Positions 50,976 to 59,189 of a stretch of DNA of 64,000 nucleotides are shown piece after piece (the first letter of the stretch is position 1; each line of letters opens with the position of its first letter). The notes under the pieces are model-generated. The model saw nothing but the letters and a program-made list of their open reading frames with translations. It searched no databases and was not told the DNA's origin. This DNA comes from Competibacter_A sp003527885 (GTDB taxonomy: Bacteria; Pseudomonadota; Gammaproteobacteria; Competibacterales; Competibacteraceae): the NCBI GenBank assembly GCA_035442025.1, contig DAORPQ010000001.1, positions 86,909-150,908 of the forward strand, in the 5' to 3' direction. A program made the position numbers and the translations under genes.

Positions 50976-52903
50976 TCGTCGGCACCGCCGGCCACATCGA
51001 CCACGGCAAGACCGCGCTGGTGCGGGCGTTGACCGGCGTCGAAACCGACCGCCTGCCGGAAGAGCAAGCGCGCGGCATCACCATCGACCTCGGTTACGCC
51101 TACCAGCCGCTGGCATCGGGCGATGTGCTCGGCTTCGTGGATGTGCCCGGCCACGAGCGGCTGGTGCATACCATGATCGCCGGTGCGACCGGCATCGACT
51201 TCGTGTTGCTGGTGGTGGCCGCCGACGATGGCCCGATGCCGCAGACCCGCGAACATCTTCAGGTGCTCGATTTGCTGGGCCTCACGCGCGGCGCGGTGGC
51301 GCTGACCAAAATCGACCGCGTGCCGGCGGAACGGGTGGCTGAAGTCGCCACCGCGATCCAGCAGCGTCTGGCGGGTACCTCGCTCGCTGACAGCCCGCTG
51401 TTTGCGGTCAGCTCGTATACTGGCGAAGGCATCGTTGATCTGTACCGGTTTCTCCAGAACGCCGCCCCGCAACAACCGCCCCGCTCCAGCGCGGCCCGCT
51501 TCCGGTTGGCGGTGGATCGCTGTTTCACCCTGCCCGGCATCGGCACCGTCGTGACCGGGATGGCGCACAGCGGTTCGGTACAAGTGGGTGATCGATTGCT
51601 GATCTCACCAGCGGGCCGAGAGGTGCGGGTGCGCGGCATCCACGCCCAGAACCAGTCGGCGGCGCGCGGCGCGGCGGGCCAGCGTTGCGCCCTCAACCTC
51701 ACCGGCCCGGAGTTGCACCGGCAGGACATCCACCGCGGCGATTGGGTGCTGGACGCGGCGCTGCATCTCCCGGCCGCGCGCCTTGATGTGGAACTGCGGG
51801 TACTGGCGGCTGAAGAGCAACCCTTGCGACACTGGACCCCGGCGCATTGCCATCTGGGCGCGATCGATCTCACTGGCCGGATCGCGGTATTGGAGGGCGA
51901 CGCCATCGCGCCCGGCGCGACGGGATTGGCGCAACTGGTGCTCGACGCCCCGCTGGCGACCCTGCGCGGCGACCGTTTCATCCTGCGCGATCAATCGGCC
52001 CGGCGCACGCTCGGCGGCGGTCGGGTGCTCGATATCGCGCCACCTGCCCGTGGCCGCCGCAAGCCGCAACGGTTGGCGCTGCTGAGCGCCTTCGTCAACC
52101 CCGATCCGCTGGCGGCCGTGCGTCAGGCGCTGGCGGTAACCGAGCACGGAATCGACCTCGGTGCGCTGGCGCGGCAATGGAATCTGGAGCCGGACACGGA
52201 AGCGGCGCTGGGAGTCTTGCCGGAGGCGGTGGCCGTGGCGGGCGGCAACGGTCTGGTGCTGTTCCCGCCGCCGCGTTGGCGGGCGTTACGGGAAAGCGTG
52301 GTCGCGGTGCTCGCCGCCGAGCACGGACGCGTACCCGAACGGCTCGGTCCCGACCGCGAGCGCCTGCGCCGGATCGCCGCGCCCAACCTGACCCGCCCGG
52401 CGTTCGCCGCCCTACTCGACGAGCTGATCGCTCAAGGTCAGATCGCCCGCACCGGGCCGTGGGTGCATCTGCCGCAGCATCGGGTTCAGCTCGCGCCCGC
52501 CGACGAGCCGCTCTGGCGCGACGCCATCGAACCGCTGTTGCACACCGAACCCTTCAACCCGCCCCGCGTGCGCGACATCGCCCGCCGGCTCGGTTTGGAG
52601 GAAGAGCGGATCAGGCGCTTGCTCAAACAACTGGCGGGCATGGGTGAGGCCTTTCAGGTCGCCCACGACCACTTCTTTACCCGCGACGCCGTGGCCGAAC
52701 TTGCGGCCATCGCGCTCGAACTCGCCGAGCGTGAGGGCGCGGCCCGCGCGGCCGATTTCCGCGACCGCATCGGCGGCGGGCGCAAGGTTGCCATTCATAT
52801 CCTGGAATTCTTCGACCGGCTTGGCTACTCTCACCGGGCAGGAGACGGCCATCGCATCTTCCGTGATACCCTGCTCGGTCTGGATCACCCGCGAAAAACA
52901 TGA
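50972..52903 (+). CDS. selB: selenocysteine-specific elongation factor SelB
   Basis: A GTPase that carries selenocysteyl-tRNA to the ribosome and binds the SECIS hairpin with its C-terminal winged helices. 643 residues. The G domain shows GHIDHGKTALVRALTG (G1), GITIDLGYAY (G2), DVPGHERLVHTMIAGA (G3) and ALTKIDRV (G4). Domains 2-3 are about 180-370 and the winged-helix tail about 420-643. The reading begins at the ATG overlapping selA; a longer open frame upstream is only an overlap with selA. The tRNA gene starts 9 bases after the stop. Confidence 0.96.
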   Translation: MIVGTAGHIDHGKTALVRALTGVETDRLPEEQARGITIDLGYAYQPLASGDVLGFVDVPGHERLVHTMIAGATGIDFVLLVVAADDGPMPQTREHLQVLDLLGLTRGAVALTKIDRVPAERVAEVATAIQQRLAGTSLADSPLFAVSSYTGEGIVDLYRFLQNAAPQQPPRSSAARFRLAVDRCFTLPGIGTVVTGMAHSGSVQVGDRLLISPAGREVRVRGIHAQNQSAARGAAGQRCALNLTGPELHRQDIHRGDWVLDAALHLPAARLDVELRVLAAEEQPLRHWTPAHCHLGAIDLTGRIAVLEGDAIAPGATGLAQLVLDAPLATLRGDRFILRDQSARRTLGGGRVLDIAPPARGRRKPQRLALLSAFVNPDPLAAVRQALAVTEHGIDLGALARQWNLEPDTEAALGVLPEAVAVAGGNGLVLFPPPRWRALRESVVAVLAAEHGRVPERLGPDRERLRRIAAPNLTRPAFAALLDELIAQGQIARTGPWVHLPQHRVQLAPADEPLWRDAIEPLLHTEPFNPPRVRDIARRLGLEEERIRRLLKQLAGMGEAFQVAHDHFFTRDAVAELAAIALELAEREGAARAADFRDRIGGGRKVAIHILEFFDRLGYSHRAGDGHRIFRDTLLGLDHPRKT

Positions 52904-52912
52904 AGTGACCCT

Positions 52913-53009
52913 GGAAGGGCGGCGTCATCCGGTGAGGCGGCCGGACTTCAAATCCGGTGGGGGCCGTCAGGCGGTCCTTGGTGGGTTCGACTCCCACGCT
53001 CTTCCGCCA
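52913..53009 (+). tRNA. selC: tRNA-Sec (anticodon TCA)
   Basis: 97 nt including the encoded CCA. An 8-bp acceptor stem (GGAAGGGC with GCTCTTCC), 5-bp T-stem (GTGGG/CCCAC), T-loop TTCGACT, long extra arm and anticodon loop CTTCAAA with TCA at 52948-52950 closely match E. coli selC. The 8+5 arrangement is specific to bacterial tRNA-Sec. It is probably processed from the selAB transcript. Confidence 0.97.
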
Positions 53010-53139
53010 TTCTTGTCGCATTTATCGTGAAATTGTCTTGACTCATTGACTGGCTGCTTTCCCGAAAGGCGAGCGGTCGAGTCGGTCGCCAGTCTGGCGC
53101 ATGACCTTGATCGAATCGCTTGAACTTGAGGGTACCGCC

Positions 53140-54213
53140 ATGTCCACCCCGGAAGCGCCCGCCGTTGCCGACCCTTCCTCCATCCGTCTCACGGCGCTGA
53201 CCCACGGTGGCGGCTGCGGCTGTAAAATCGCCCCCGCCGTGCTGCGCGAGGCGCTGGCGGGCGTCTCCGGCGGCTTTCCACACCCCGATCTGCTGGTGGG
53301 TAGCGCCACCGCCGACGATGCCGCCGTGTTCCGGCTGAACGGCCAGCAAGCCATCGTCGCCACCACCGATTTTTTCATGCCTATCGTGGATGATCCCCAC
53401 GATTTTGGCCGTATCGCCGCCACCAACGCCATTTCCGATGTGTACGCGATGGGCGCAACGCCAATCCTGGCGCTGGCGATTCTGGGTATGCCCATCAACA
53501 CCCTGCCGCTGGAGATCATCCGCCGGATCATGGCCGGTGGCGCCGATGTGTGCCGCGAGGCGGGCGTCGCGCTGGCCGGTGGCCATTCCATCGACTCCCC
53601 GGAGCCGATTTACGGCTTGGCCGTGATTGGCGTGGTAGCTCCGGCTCATCTCAAGCGTAACGACACCGCCCGCCCCGGCGATGCGCTGATCCTCGGTAAG
53701 CCGTTGGGCGTCGGCGTGCTCGGCGCGGCGCTGAAGAAAGGGTTATTGGACGCGGCGGGTTATGCCGAAATGCTGGTGGTGACCACCCGCCTCAACGATG
53801 TCGGCCAGCGCCTCGGGACGTTGGAGGCGGTCCACGCCATGACCGACGTGACCGGCTTCGGGCTGCTCGGCCATCTGCTGGAGATCTGTCGCGGTTCCAA
53901 GCTGGCGGCGCGGCTTCAGTTCGACCGCCTGCCGGTTTTACCCACCGCCCTCGCCCTGCTCCCGCAAGGGGTCGGCCCCGGCGCCATCGAGCGCAATTGG
54001 GCGAGTTACGGGCACGAGGTCAGTTTGAACTCACAGCTGCCCTCCTGGGGCCAGCGCCTGCTGTGCGATCCCCAAACCAGTGGCGGCTTGCTGGTCGCCT
54101 GCGCGCCGGAGGCGGCGGAAACCGTCGTGGCCTGCTTCCGCCAAACAGGCTTTACCGAGGCCACGATAATCGGCCATTTAGCGGCCGGCGCATCGCAAGT
54201 GCTCGTTATTTGA
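53140..54213 (+). CDS. selD: selenide, water dikinase
   Basis: It makes selenophosphate from selenide and ATP, the selenium donor for SelA. 357 residues. The glycine-rich loop with the catalytic pair is THGGGCGCKIAP (Cys26 and Lys29); here the key residue is Cys, not selenocysteine. DDAAVFRLN, TTDFFMPIVDDPHDFGRIAATNAISDVYAMGA and GGHSIDSPEPIYGL are the AIR-synthase-like ATP site. The ATG at 53140 has GAGGGT upstream; an ATG at 53101 would add 13 residues. It completes the Sec pathway 131 nt after selC. Confidence 0.95.
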   Translation: MSTPEAPAVADPSSIRLTALTHGGGCGCKIAPAVLREALAGVSGGFPHPDLLVGSATADDAAVFRLNGQQAIVATTDFFMPIVDDPHDFGRIAATNAISDVYAMGATPILALAILGMPINTLPLEIIRRIMAGGADVCREAGVALAGGHSIDSPEPIYGLAVIGVVAPAHLKRNDTARPGDALILGKPLGVGVLGAALKKGLLDAAGYAEMLVVTTRLNDVGQRLGTLEAVHAMTDVTGFGLLGHLLEICRGSKLAARLQFDRLPVLPTALALLPQGVGPGAIERNWASYGHEVSLNSQLPSWGQRLLCDPQTSGGLLVACAPEAAETVVACFRQTGFTEATIIGHLAAGASQVLVI

Positions 54214-54443
54214 GGCAGTATGTTGCCAATCCATCGAATTTATAATCTCTATTAACCTAGTAAAATAATCGACTTTAGCGCTCCATTGATTTAAAAGATG
54301 TACTTATTAAACATTATTGGTACATAATATGCTTATAAAAATTAGGCTATCTGACGATAAAGTGGCTTGGAATCGGTTCATGACCATCGGGCCATTTGAT
54401 AGTTTTCTGTTAAGCAACTGTTTTTATTGGGAGAAAGACAATC
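54214..54443. other. AT-rich intergenic region after selD
   Basis: About 230 bases, clearly more AT-rich than the neighbours, without a gene. Several -10-like strings (TAATAT, TTATAA near 54325-54340) could promote the membrane gene that follows; no -35 fits well. No terminator hairpin for selD was found. Confidence 0.4.
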
Positions 54444-55346
54444 GTGTTTTCCAAATGGAGCATCCAACTTAAATATTCTCTGATCTTTATCCTCACGCTA
54501 GTGCTGATCATCGCCGGTCTTTTCATCGGTATCTACACTCTAAAAACCGTCCAATTACGCAACGAAGCCATGGCGTCCGCCGAACAAGTGATTGCCTTTC
54601 GGACCTGGGTCGCCAACAGTGGCGTGGTGTGGGTCGACCATCTGTCCCCCGAATTCCGCGACTTCCTCGGCAAACGGACCAGCGGTGACAACACTATGGA
54701 GTTCTTCTCCAAAAATCCGGCGCTGGCCACGCGCGAATTGTCGGAAATCGTAGGCAAGACCGCGACCCGCGCCACCTTCCGCGTCACCAGCGACGAATAT
54801 CGCAATCCGGCCAATGCGCCTGACCCGTTCGAGAGTGCATCCATTCGGACCTTCAAGGCCGATCATAACCAGAAATACCAAGATGCGTTCGAAGGCAACT
54901 TTTATCGCTACAGCCAGCCGATTTTCGTACAGCAATCCTGCCTGAAATGTCATGGCGACCCCAAGGACGCACCGGCGGATGTCATCGAAAAATACGGCGA
55001 CAAACGCGCCTTCGGTTACAAGGTCGGCGACGTGCGCGGCATCATCAGCGTCAAGCTGCCGGATATTACCCTGGCCGAGGTCTTTTTGACCTTCCTCAAT
55101 CCTTACACCGTCGTCTTGATCGTGCTGGCGTTCCTGCTGAATTTCCTGTTCACCCAAAAAGCGATCATCAAACGCCTCAAAGAGCTGGCGTTGGCGACCG
55201 AGCGCATTGCCCAGGGCGAGTTGGATTTGCCGCTACAAGACAATCCGGGCAGCCGCGACGAAATAGATTACGTGCGGCATACGATCGACCTACTGCGCAA
55301 CAGCGTCGTGGTCGCCATGCGGCGGTTAGAGAAAAAGCTGACGTAA
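54444..55346 (+). CDS. membrane DUF3365 (Tll0287-like) haem-sensor protein with HAMP domain
   Basis: A 300-residue inner-membrane protein. Helix about 10-32, then a periplasmic DUF3365 domain of the Tll0287 type with a c-type haem motif Cys166-x-x-Cys169-His170 (QQSCLKCHGDP). A second membrane helix spans about 215-233 (YTVVLIVLAFLLNFLF), followed by a HAMP linker (AIIKRLKELALATERIAQGELDLPL) and a short coiled end. No kinase, methyl-accepting or cyclase domain follows, so output must be through a partner. Start is GTG, with GGGAGAAAG upstream. Its neighbour downstream is the short DUF4388-like gene, 64 nt away. Redox or gas sensing is an inference. Confidence 0.82.
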   Translation: MFSKWSIQLKYSLIFILTLVLIIAGLFIGIYTLKTVQLRNEAMASAEQVIAFRTWVANSGVVWVDHLSPEFRDFLGKRTSGDNTMEFFSKNPALATRELSEIVGKTATRATFRVTSDEYRNPANAPDPFESASIRTFKADHNQKYQDAFEGNFYRYSQPIFVQQSCLKCHGDPKDAPADVIEKYGDKRAFGYKVGDVRGIISVKLPDITLAEVFLTFLNPYTVVLIVLAFLLNFLFTQKAIIKRLKELALATERIAQGELDLPLQDNPGSRDEIDYVRHTIDLLRNSVVVAMRRLEKKLT

Positions 55347-55410
55347 AACCTCCAGCGGAGCGTGGGAGGCTCCCCTTTCCCGCGCTCCGCTTCAACTCCG
55401 AGACATCGCC

Positions 55411-55956
55411 ATGTTCCGCCAATCCATCCCTCTTCCGGCCGTCATCGCCCGGCTACACGAGCTGTGCGAAGGAAGGCAAACCGGCACCGTATATATCCTT
55501 GAAAACGGCCACCTCACCGGCCAATTCGGCCTGCAAGCGGGTGAAATCGTTTCGCTGATCGCTCAAGAAAAGCGCGGCACCGACGCGCTTTCGTGCCTGC
55601 TCGACATTAAAAATTACGGTATCGCCTTCGCTCCGGGCACTCTCGCTCCCGAACGGATGAGCTTGCCCCCCACCTCTGAAATTTTGGCCATTCTCGACAG
55701 CTTCATCGCTCACGGCGCGGAGCCCCAGCCCAAACCATCGCCGTCACCTTCGCCACCGTCATTGACGGGCGACGCCAAAACCGTTCTGGAGCAAACGCTG
55801 AGAGAGTTCATCGGGCCTATCGCCAACATGGTTTGCGCCGATCATTTTAGTACCGCAACCACCCTTACCGACGCCATCGATGCTTTGGCCGCCGAAATGC
55901 CGAACCCAAAAATGGCGCTCCAATTTCGAAAACGAGTGATCCAGCGCCTGATGTGA
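55411..55956 (+). CDS. DUF4388-like protein, short-linker paralogue
   Basis: A 181-residue protein with the same two conserved parts as the 262-residue protein at 42717: an N-terminal GTVYILENGHLTGQFGLQAGEIVSLIAQEKRGTDAL domain (about 1-98) and a C-terminal VLEQTLREFIGPIANMVCADHF domain (about 120-181). The linker is a plain KPSPSPSPPS run with no repeat. It lies 64 nt downstream of the DUF3365-HAMP gene and may be the cytosolic partner of that sensor. Function unknown. Confidence 0.72.
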   Translation: MFRQSIPLPAVIARLHELCEGRQTGTVYILENGHLTGQFGLQAGEIVSLIAQEKRGTDALSCLLDIKNYGIAFAPGTLAPERMSLPPTSEILAILDSFIAHGAEPQPKPSPSPSPPSLTGDAKTVLEQTLREFIGPIANMVCADHFSTATTLTDAIDALAAEMPNPKMALQFRKRVIQRLM

Positions 55957-56093
55957 CCGGTCGATCGCTCAACCCCCACCTACCGTGTTCGACCGAAGCG
56001 TTGTCCAAAACCCGACGATTCAGGTAAAGTCCTCGCCCAATTTCGATAGCACCAGCTCTCACCGTCACCGCCGTGACCGCCCCGAGATCAACC

Positions 56094-56771
56094 ATGCGGG
56101 ATTTTTGGATTGCGCCATCGCTTTTGTCCGCCGATTTCGCCCGGCTCGGCGCGGAAGTCGATGCGGTCTTGGCCGCCGGCGCGGACCTCGTTCATTTCGA
56201 CGTGATGGACAACCATTACGTCCCGAACCTCACCGCGGGGCCGCTGGTGTGCGCGGCGCTACGCAAGTACGGGGTCGCCGCGCCCATCGACGTGCATTTG
56301 ATGGTCAAACCGGTGGATCGCCTCATTCCCGACTTCGCCCAGGCCGGCGCCAGCTACATCACGTTCCATCCCGAAGCCAGCGAGCACATCGACCGCAGCT
56401 TGCAACTGATCCGCGATAGCGGTTGCAAAGCGGGCTTGGTCTTCAATCCCGCCACGCCGCTCGATCATCTCAAGTACGTGATGGACAAGCTGGACATGGT
56501 GCTGCTGATGGCGGTCAATCCCGGTTTCGGCGGCCAACGCTTCATCGACGGCACGCTGCACAAGTTGCGCGACGCGCGCCGGCTCATCGACGACAGCGGC
56601 CACCCGGTCCGGCTGGAAGTGGACGGGGGCGTCAACGTCGCCAACATCCGCGCCATCGCCGACGCCGGAGCCGATACCTTCGTCGCCGGGTCCGCCATCT
56701 TCAACACCCCCGACTACCGCGCCACCCTCGCCGCTTTGCGCGCCGAACTCGCCAAGGCCGGTCACCGATAA
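56094..56771 (+). CDS. rpe: ribulose-phosphate 3-epimerase
   Basis: It interconverts ribulose-5-phosphate and xylulose-5-phosphate. 225 residues. IAPSLLSADFARLGAEV, HFDVMDNHYVPNLTAGP, DVHLMVKPVDR, AVNPGFGGQRFI and LEVDGGVNVANI are all diagnostic; metal-binding His and Asp residues are present. The ATG at 56094 is the family start; a GTG at 56073 would add seven residues. It is followed by gph after one base, the conserved rpe-gph-trpE order. Confidence 0.95.
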   Translation: MRDFWIAPSLLSADFARLGAEVDAVLAAGADLVHFDVMDNHYVPNLTAGPLVCAALRKYGVAAPIDVHLMVKPVDRLIPDFAQAGASYITFHPEASEHIDRSLQLIRDSGCKAGLVFNPATPLDHLKYVMDKLDMVLLMAVNPGFGGQRFIDGTLHKLRDARRLIDDSGHPVRLEVDGGVNVANIRAIADAGADTFVAGSAIFNTPDYRATLAALRAELAKAGHR

Positions 56772-56772
56772 C

Positions 56773-57450
56773 ATGTTTGCGAATATCATCGCCCTGCTCT
56801 TCGATCTCGACGGCACCCTGGTCGACAGCGTGCCCGATCTGGCCGCCGCCGTGAACATCATGCGGGACCAGTTGGGCCTGCCGGCGCGGGAGGAGTCTCA
56901 GGTGCGCGACTGGGTCGGCAACGGCGTGGACAATCTCATCCACCGCGCCCTGACTGACGAGATGGCGGGACGCGCCGACCCGGCGCTGTTCGCTCGCGCC
57001 AAACCGCTCTACAAGGCCGCTTACGCCGAACACCTCAGCACCCGCAGCGCCCTTTATCCCGGCGTGCGCGAGGGGCTGGCCCAGCTCCATGCCACCGGTT
57101 TCCCGATGGCGTGTGTGACCAACAAACCGGTCGAATTTGCCCGACCGCTGTTGGGGCATCTGGGCATCGGCCACCTCTTTAGCGCCGTGGTCGGCGGCGA
57201 ATGCGTCGCCCATCCCAAACCCGCGCCGGACGCCCTGCTGCTTTGCGCCAGCCGGTTGGGCGCTCCCATCAACCGGAGCTTGATGGTCGGGGATTCCCTC
57301 AACGATGTAGGGGCCGCCCGCCACGCCGGCTGTCCGGTGGTGTGCGTGCCTTACGGCTACAACCACGGCCGCGATATCCGCGAAGCCCGGCCGGACGCCG
57401 TGATCGATTCCATCGCGGACCTGCCGCGCCTGCTGGGCGGGGCCGGCTGA
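56773..57450 (+). CDS. gph: phosphoglycolate phosphatase
   Basis: A HAD phosphatase that removes 2-phosphoglycolate formed by DNA repair or by Rubisco oxygenation. 225 residues. Motif I is FDLDGTLVDSVPDLAAAV, motif II ACVTNKP, motif III Lys in HPKPAPDALL, motif IV MVGDSLNDVGAARHAG. It is coupled closely to rpe upstream. Confidence 0.94.
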   Translation: MFANIIALLFDLDGTLVDSVPDLAAAVNIMRDQLGLPAREESQVRDWVGNGVDNLIHRALTDEMAGRADPALFARAKPLYKAAYAEHLSTRSALYPGVREGLAQLHATGFPMACVTNKPVEFARPLLGHLGIGHLFSAVVGGECVAHPKPAPDALLLCASRLGAPINRSLMVGDSLNDVGAARHAGCPVVCVPYGYNHGRDIREARPDAVIDSIADLPRLLGGAG

Positions 57451-57499
57451 TGCCCTCGTCCGCCCATTTCTCGCTTCTCCGTTCGCGCCTGAAACGGGC

Positions 57500-57527
57500 T
57501 TCGGATTTCCGATGGCGTCGCTAGAAT
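57500..57527 (+). promoter_or_regulatory. weak candidate promoter of trpE
   Basis: TTCGGA and TAGAAT are 16 nt apart, in the 137-nt gap before trpE. No Trp-rich leader peptide or attenuator hairpin pair was seen. Confidence 0.3.
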
Positions 57528-57587
57528 CGAAGGATACCGATTCGCTGTGTCTCTCGTGTTTCCGCCTTTCAGGATGCCCGCCCTTTT

Positions 57588-59090
57588 ATGAAGCAGCAAG
57601 ACTTTCAAGCGCTAGTCGAACGAGGGTTCAACCGGATTCCGGTCGCCCGCGAAGTGCTGGCCGACTTCGACACCCCGCTCAGCACCTACCTCAAGCTGGC
57701 CGACGCGCCGTACAGCTATCTGCTGGAATCGGTGCACGGCGGCGAAAAATGGGGCCGTTATTCCATCATCGGCCTGCCCTGTCGCAAGATCATCCGGGTG
57801 CGCGGCCAGCGGGTGACCGTCGAGCACGCCGGTGAAATCGTCGAGGCGCTGGAGTGCGCCGATCCGCTGGCCTGGTTGCAGGACTTTCAGAGCCGCTATC
57901 GGGTGCCGGCCACCGGTGAAGGGTTGCCGCGCTTCATCGGTGGACTGGTCGGTTATTTCGGCTACGACACCGTTCGCTACATCGAGCCAAAACTGGCGCG
58001 TTGCCCCAATCCCGACCCGCTCGACAATCCCGACATCCTGCTGCTGGTGTCGGAAGATGTGGTGGTGTTCGACAACTTGGCCGGGCGACTGTACATGATC
58101 ACTCTGGTGGACCCGGCGGTGGAACGCGCCTACGTCCGCGCCCAACAGCGGCTCGACGAGTGGGACGAACAACTGCGCGCCGCGCGCTCGCTTTATGCCT
58201 TGCCTCGCTCCAATCCCGCCGCGGACGAGATCGAATTTGTCTCCGGCTTCACCCAACAGGGTTACGAGGCCGCCGTCGAGCGGATCAAGGACTACATCCT
58301 GGCCGGCGATTGTATGCAGGTGGTGCCGTCGCAGCGCCTGTCGGCACCGTTCCGGGCCGCGCCGCTGGATTTGTACCGGGCGCTGCGGGGCTTGAACCCC
58401 TCACCGTATATGTATTTCCTCAATTTGGGCGATTTCCACATCGTTGGCTCTTCGCCGGAGATTCTGACCCGGCTGGAGGATGGCCTGCTCACGGTGCGGC
58501 CCATCGCCGGCACCCGCCAGCGCGGCGCCACCGAGGAGCAGGATCAGGCGCTGGAGGCGGAACTGCTGGCCGATCCCAAGGAATTGGCCGAACACCTGAT
58601 GCTGATCGACTTGGGCCGCAACGACGTGGGCCGGGTCAGCGAAACCGGCAGTGTCCGGCTGACCGAAAAGATGAGGGTGGAACGTTACTCGCACGTCATG
58701 CACATCGTCTCCAACGTGACCGGGCGACTGCGGCCGGGCCTGACCGCCATCGATGCGCTGCGCGCCACTTTTCCGGCGGGCACGCTCAGCGGCGCGCCAA
58801 AAATCCGCGCCATGGAAATCATCGACGAGTTGGAGCCGGTCAAACGGGGTATTTACGCCGGGGCGGTCGGCTATTTGTCGTGGTCTGGCAACATGGACAC
58901 CGCCATCGCCATCCGCACCGCCGTGCTCAAGGAGGGAATGCTGCACATCCAGGCGGGCGGCGGCGTGGTGGCGGACTCCGTTCCCGCAAAGGAATGGGAG
59001 GAAACCATGAACAAGGGCCGCGCCCTGTTCCGGGCGGCGGCGCTGGCGGAGCAGGGTTTGGACCAGCCCAAGACCGTGGGCGAACCCTGA
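57588..59090 (+). CDS. trpE: anthranilate synthase component I
   Basis: It makes anthranilate from chorismate with ammonia supplied by TrpG. 500 residues. LLES at about 45-48 is the tryptophan feedback site. The chorismate-binding domain shows GDCMQVVPSQRLS, SPYMYFLNLGDFHIVGSSPEIL, RPIAGTRQRG, LIDLGRNDVGRVSETGSV, FPAGTLSGAPKIRAMEIIDELE and QAGGGVVADSVPAKEWEETMNKGRALFRA. Upstream rpe-gph is the usual order, but trpG does not follow; a glycosyltransferase does. Confidence 0.95.
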   Translation: MKQQDFQALVERGFNRIPVAREVLADFDTPLSTYLKLADAPYSYLLESVHGGEKWGRYSIIGLPCRKIIRVRGQRVTVEHAGEIVEALECADPLAWLQDFQSRYRVPATGEGLPRFIGGLVGYFGYDTVRYIEPKLARCPNPDPLDNPDILLLVSEDVVVFDNLAGRLYMITLVDPAVERAYVRAQQRLDEWDEQLRAARSLYALPRSNPAADEIEFVSGFTQQGYEAAVERIKDYILAGDCMQVVPSQRLSAPFRAAPLDLYRALRGLNPSPYMYFLNLGDFHIVGSSPEILTRLEDGLLTVRPIAGTRQRGATEEQDQALEAELLADPKELAEHLMLIDLGRNDVGRVSETGSVRLTEKMRVERYSHVMHIVSNVTGRLRPGLTAIDALRATFPAGTLSGAPKIRAMEIIDELEPVKRGIYAGAVGYLSWSGNMDTAIAIRTAVLKEGMLHIQAGGGVVADSVPAKEWEETMNKGRALFRAAALAEQGLDQPKTVGEP

Positions 59091-59189
59091 AAGCGGCGAG
59101 CGTTCCGCCGCGCTCCGGCAAGAGACATCCGGCACGGCGCTTGCCGTTCGATTGCATCCTCTGCGCTCAAGTTGAGCGGTCGTACAGCC

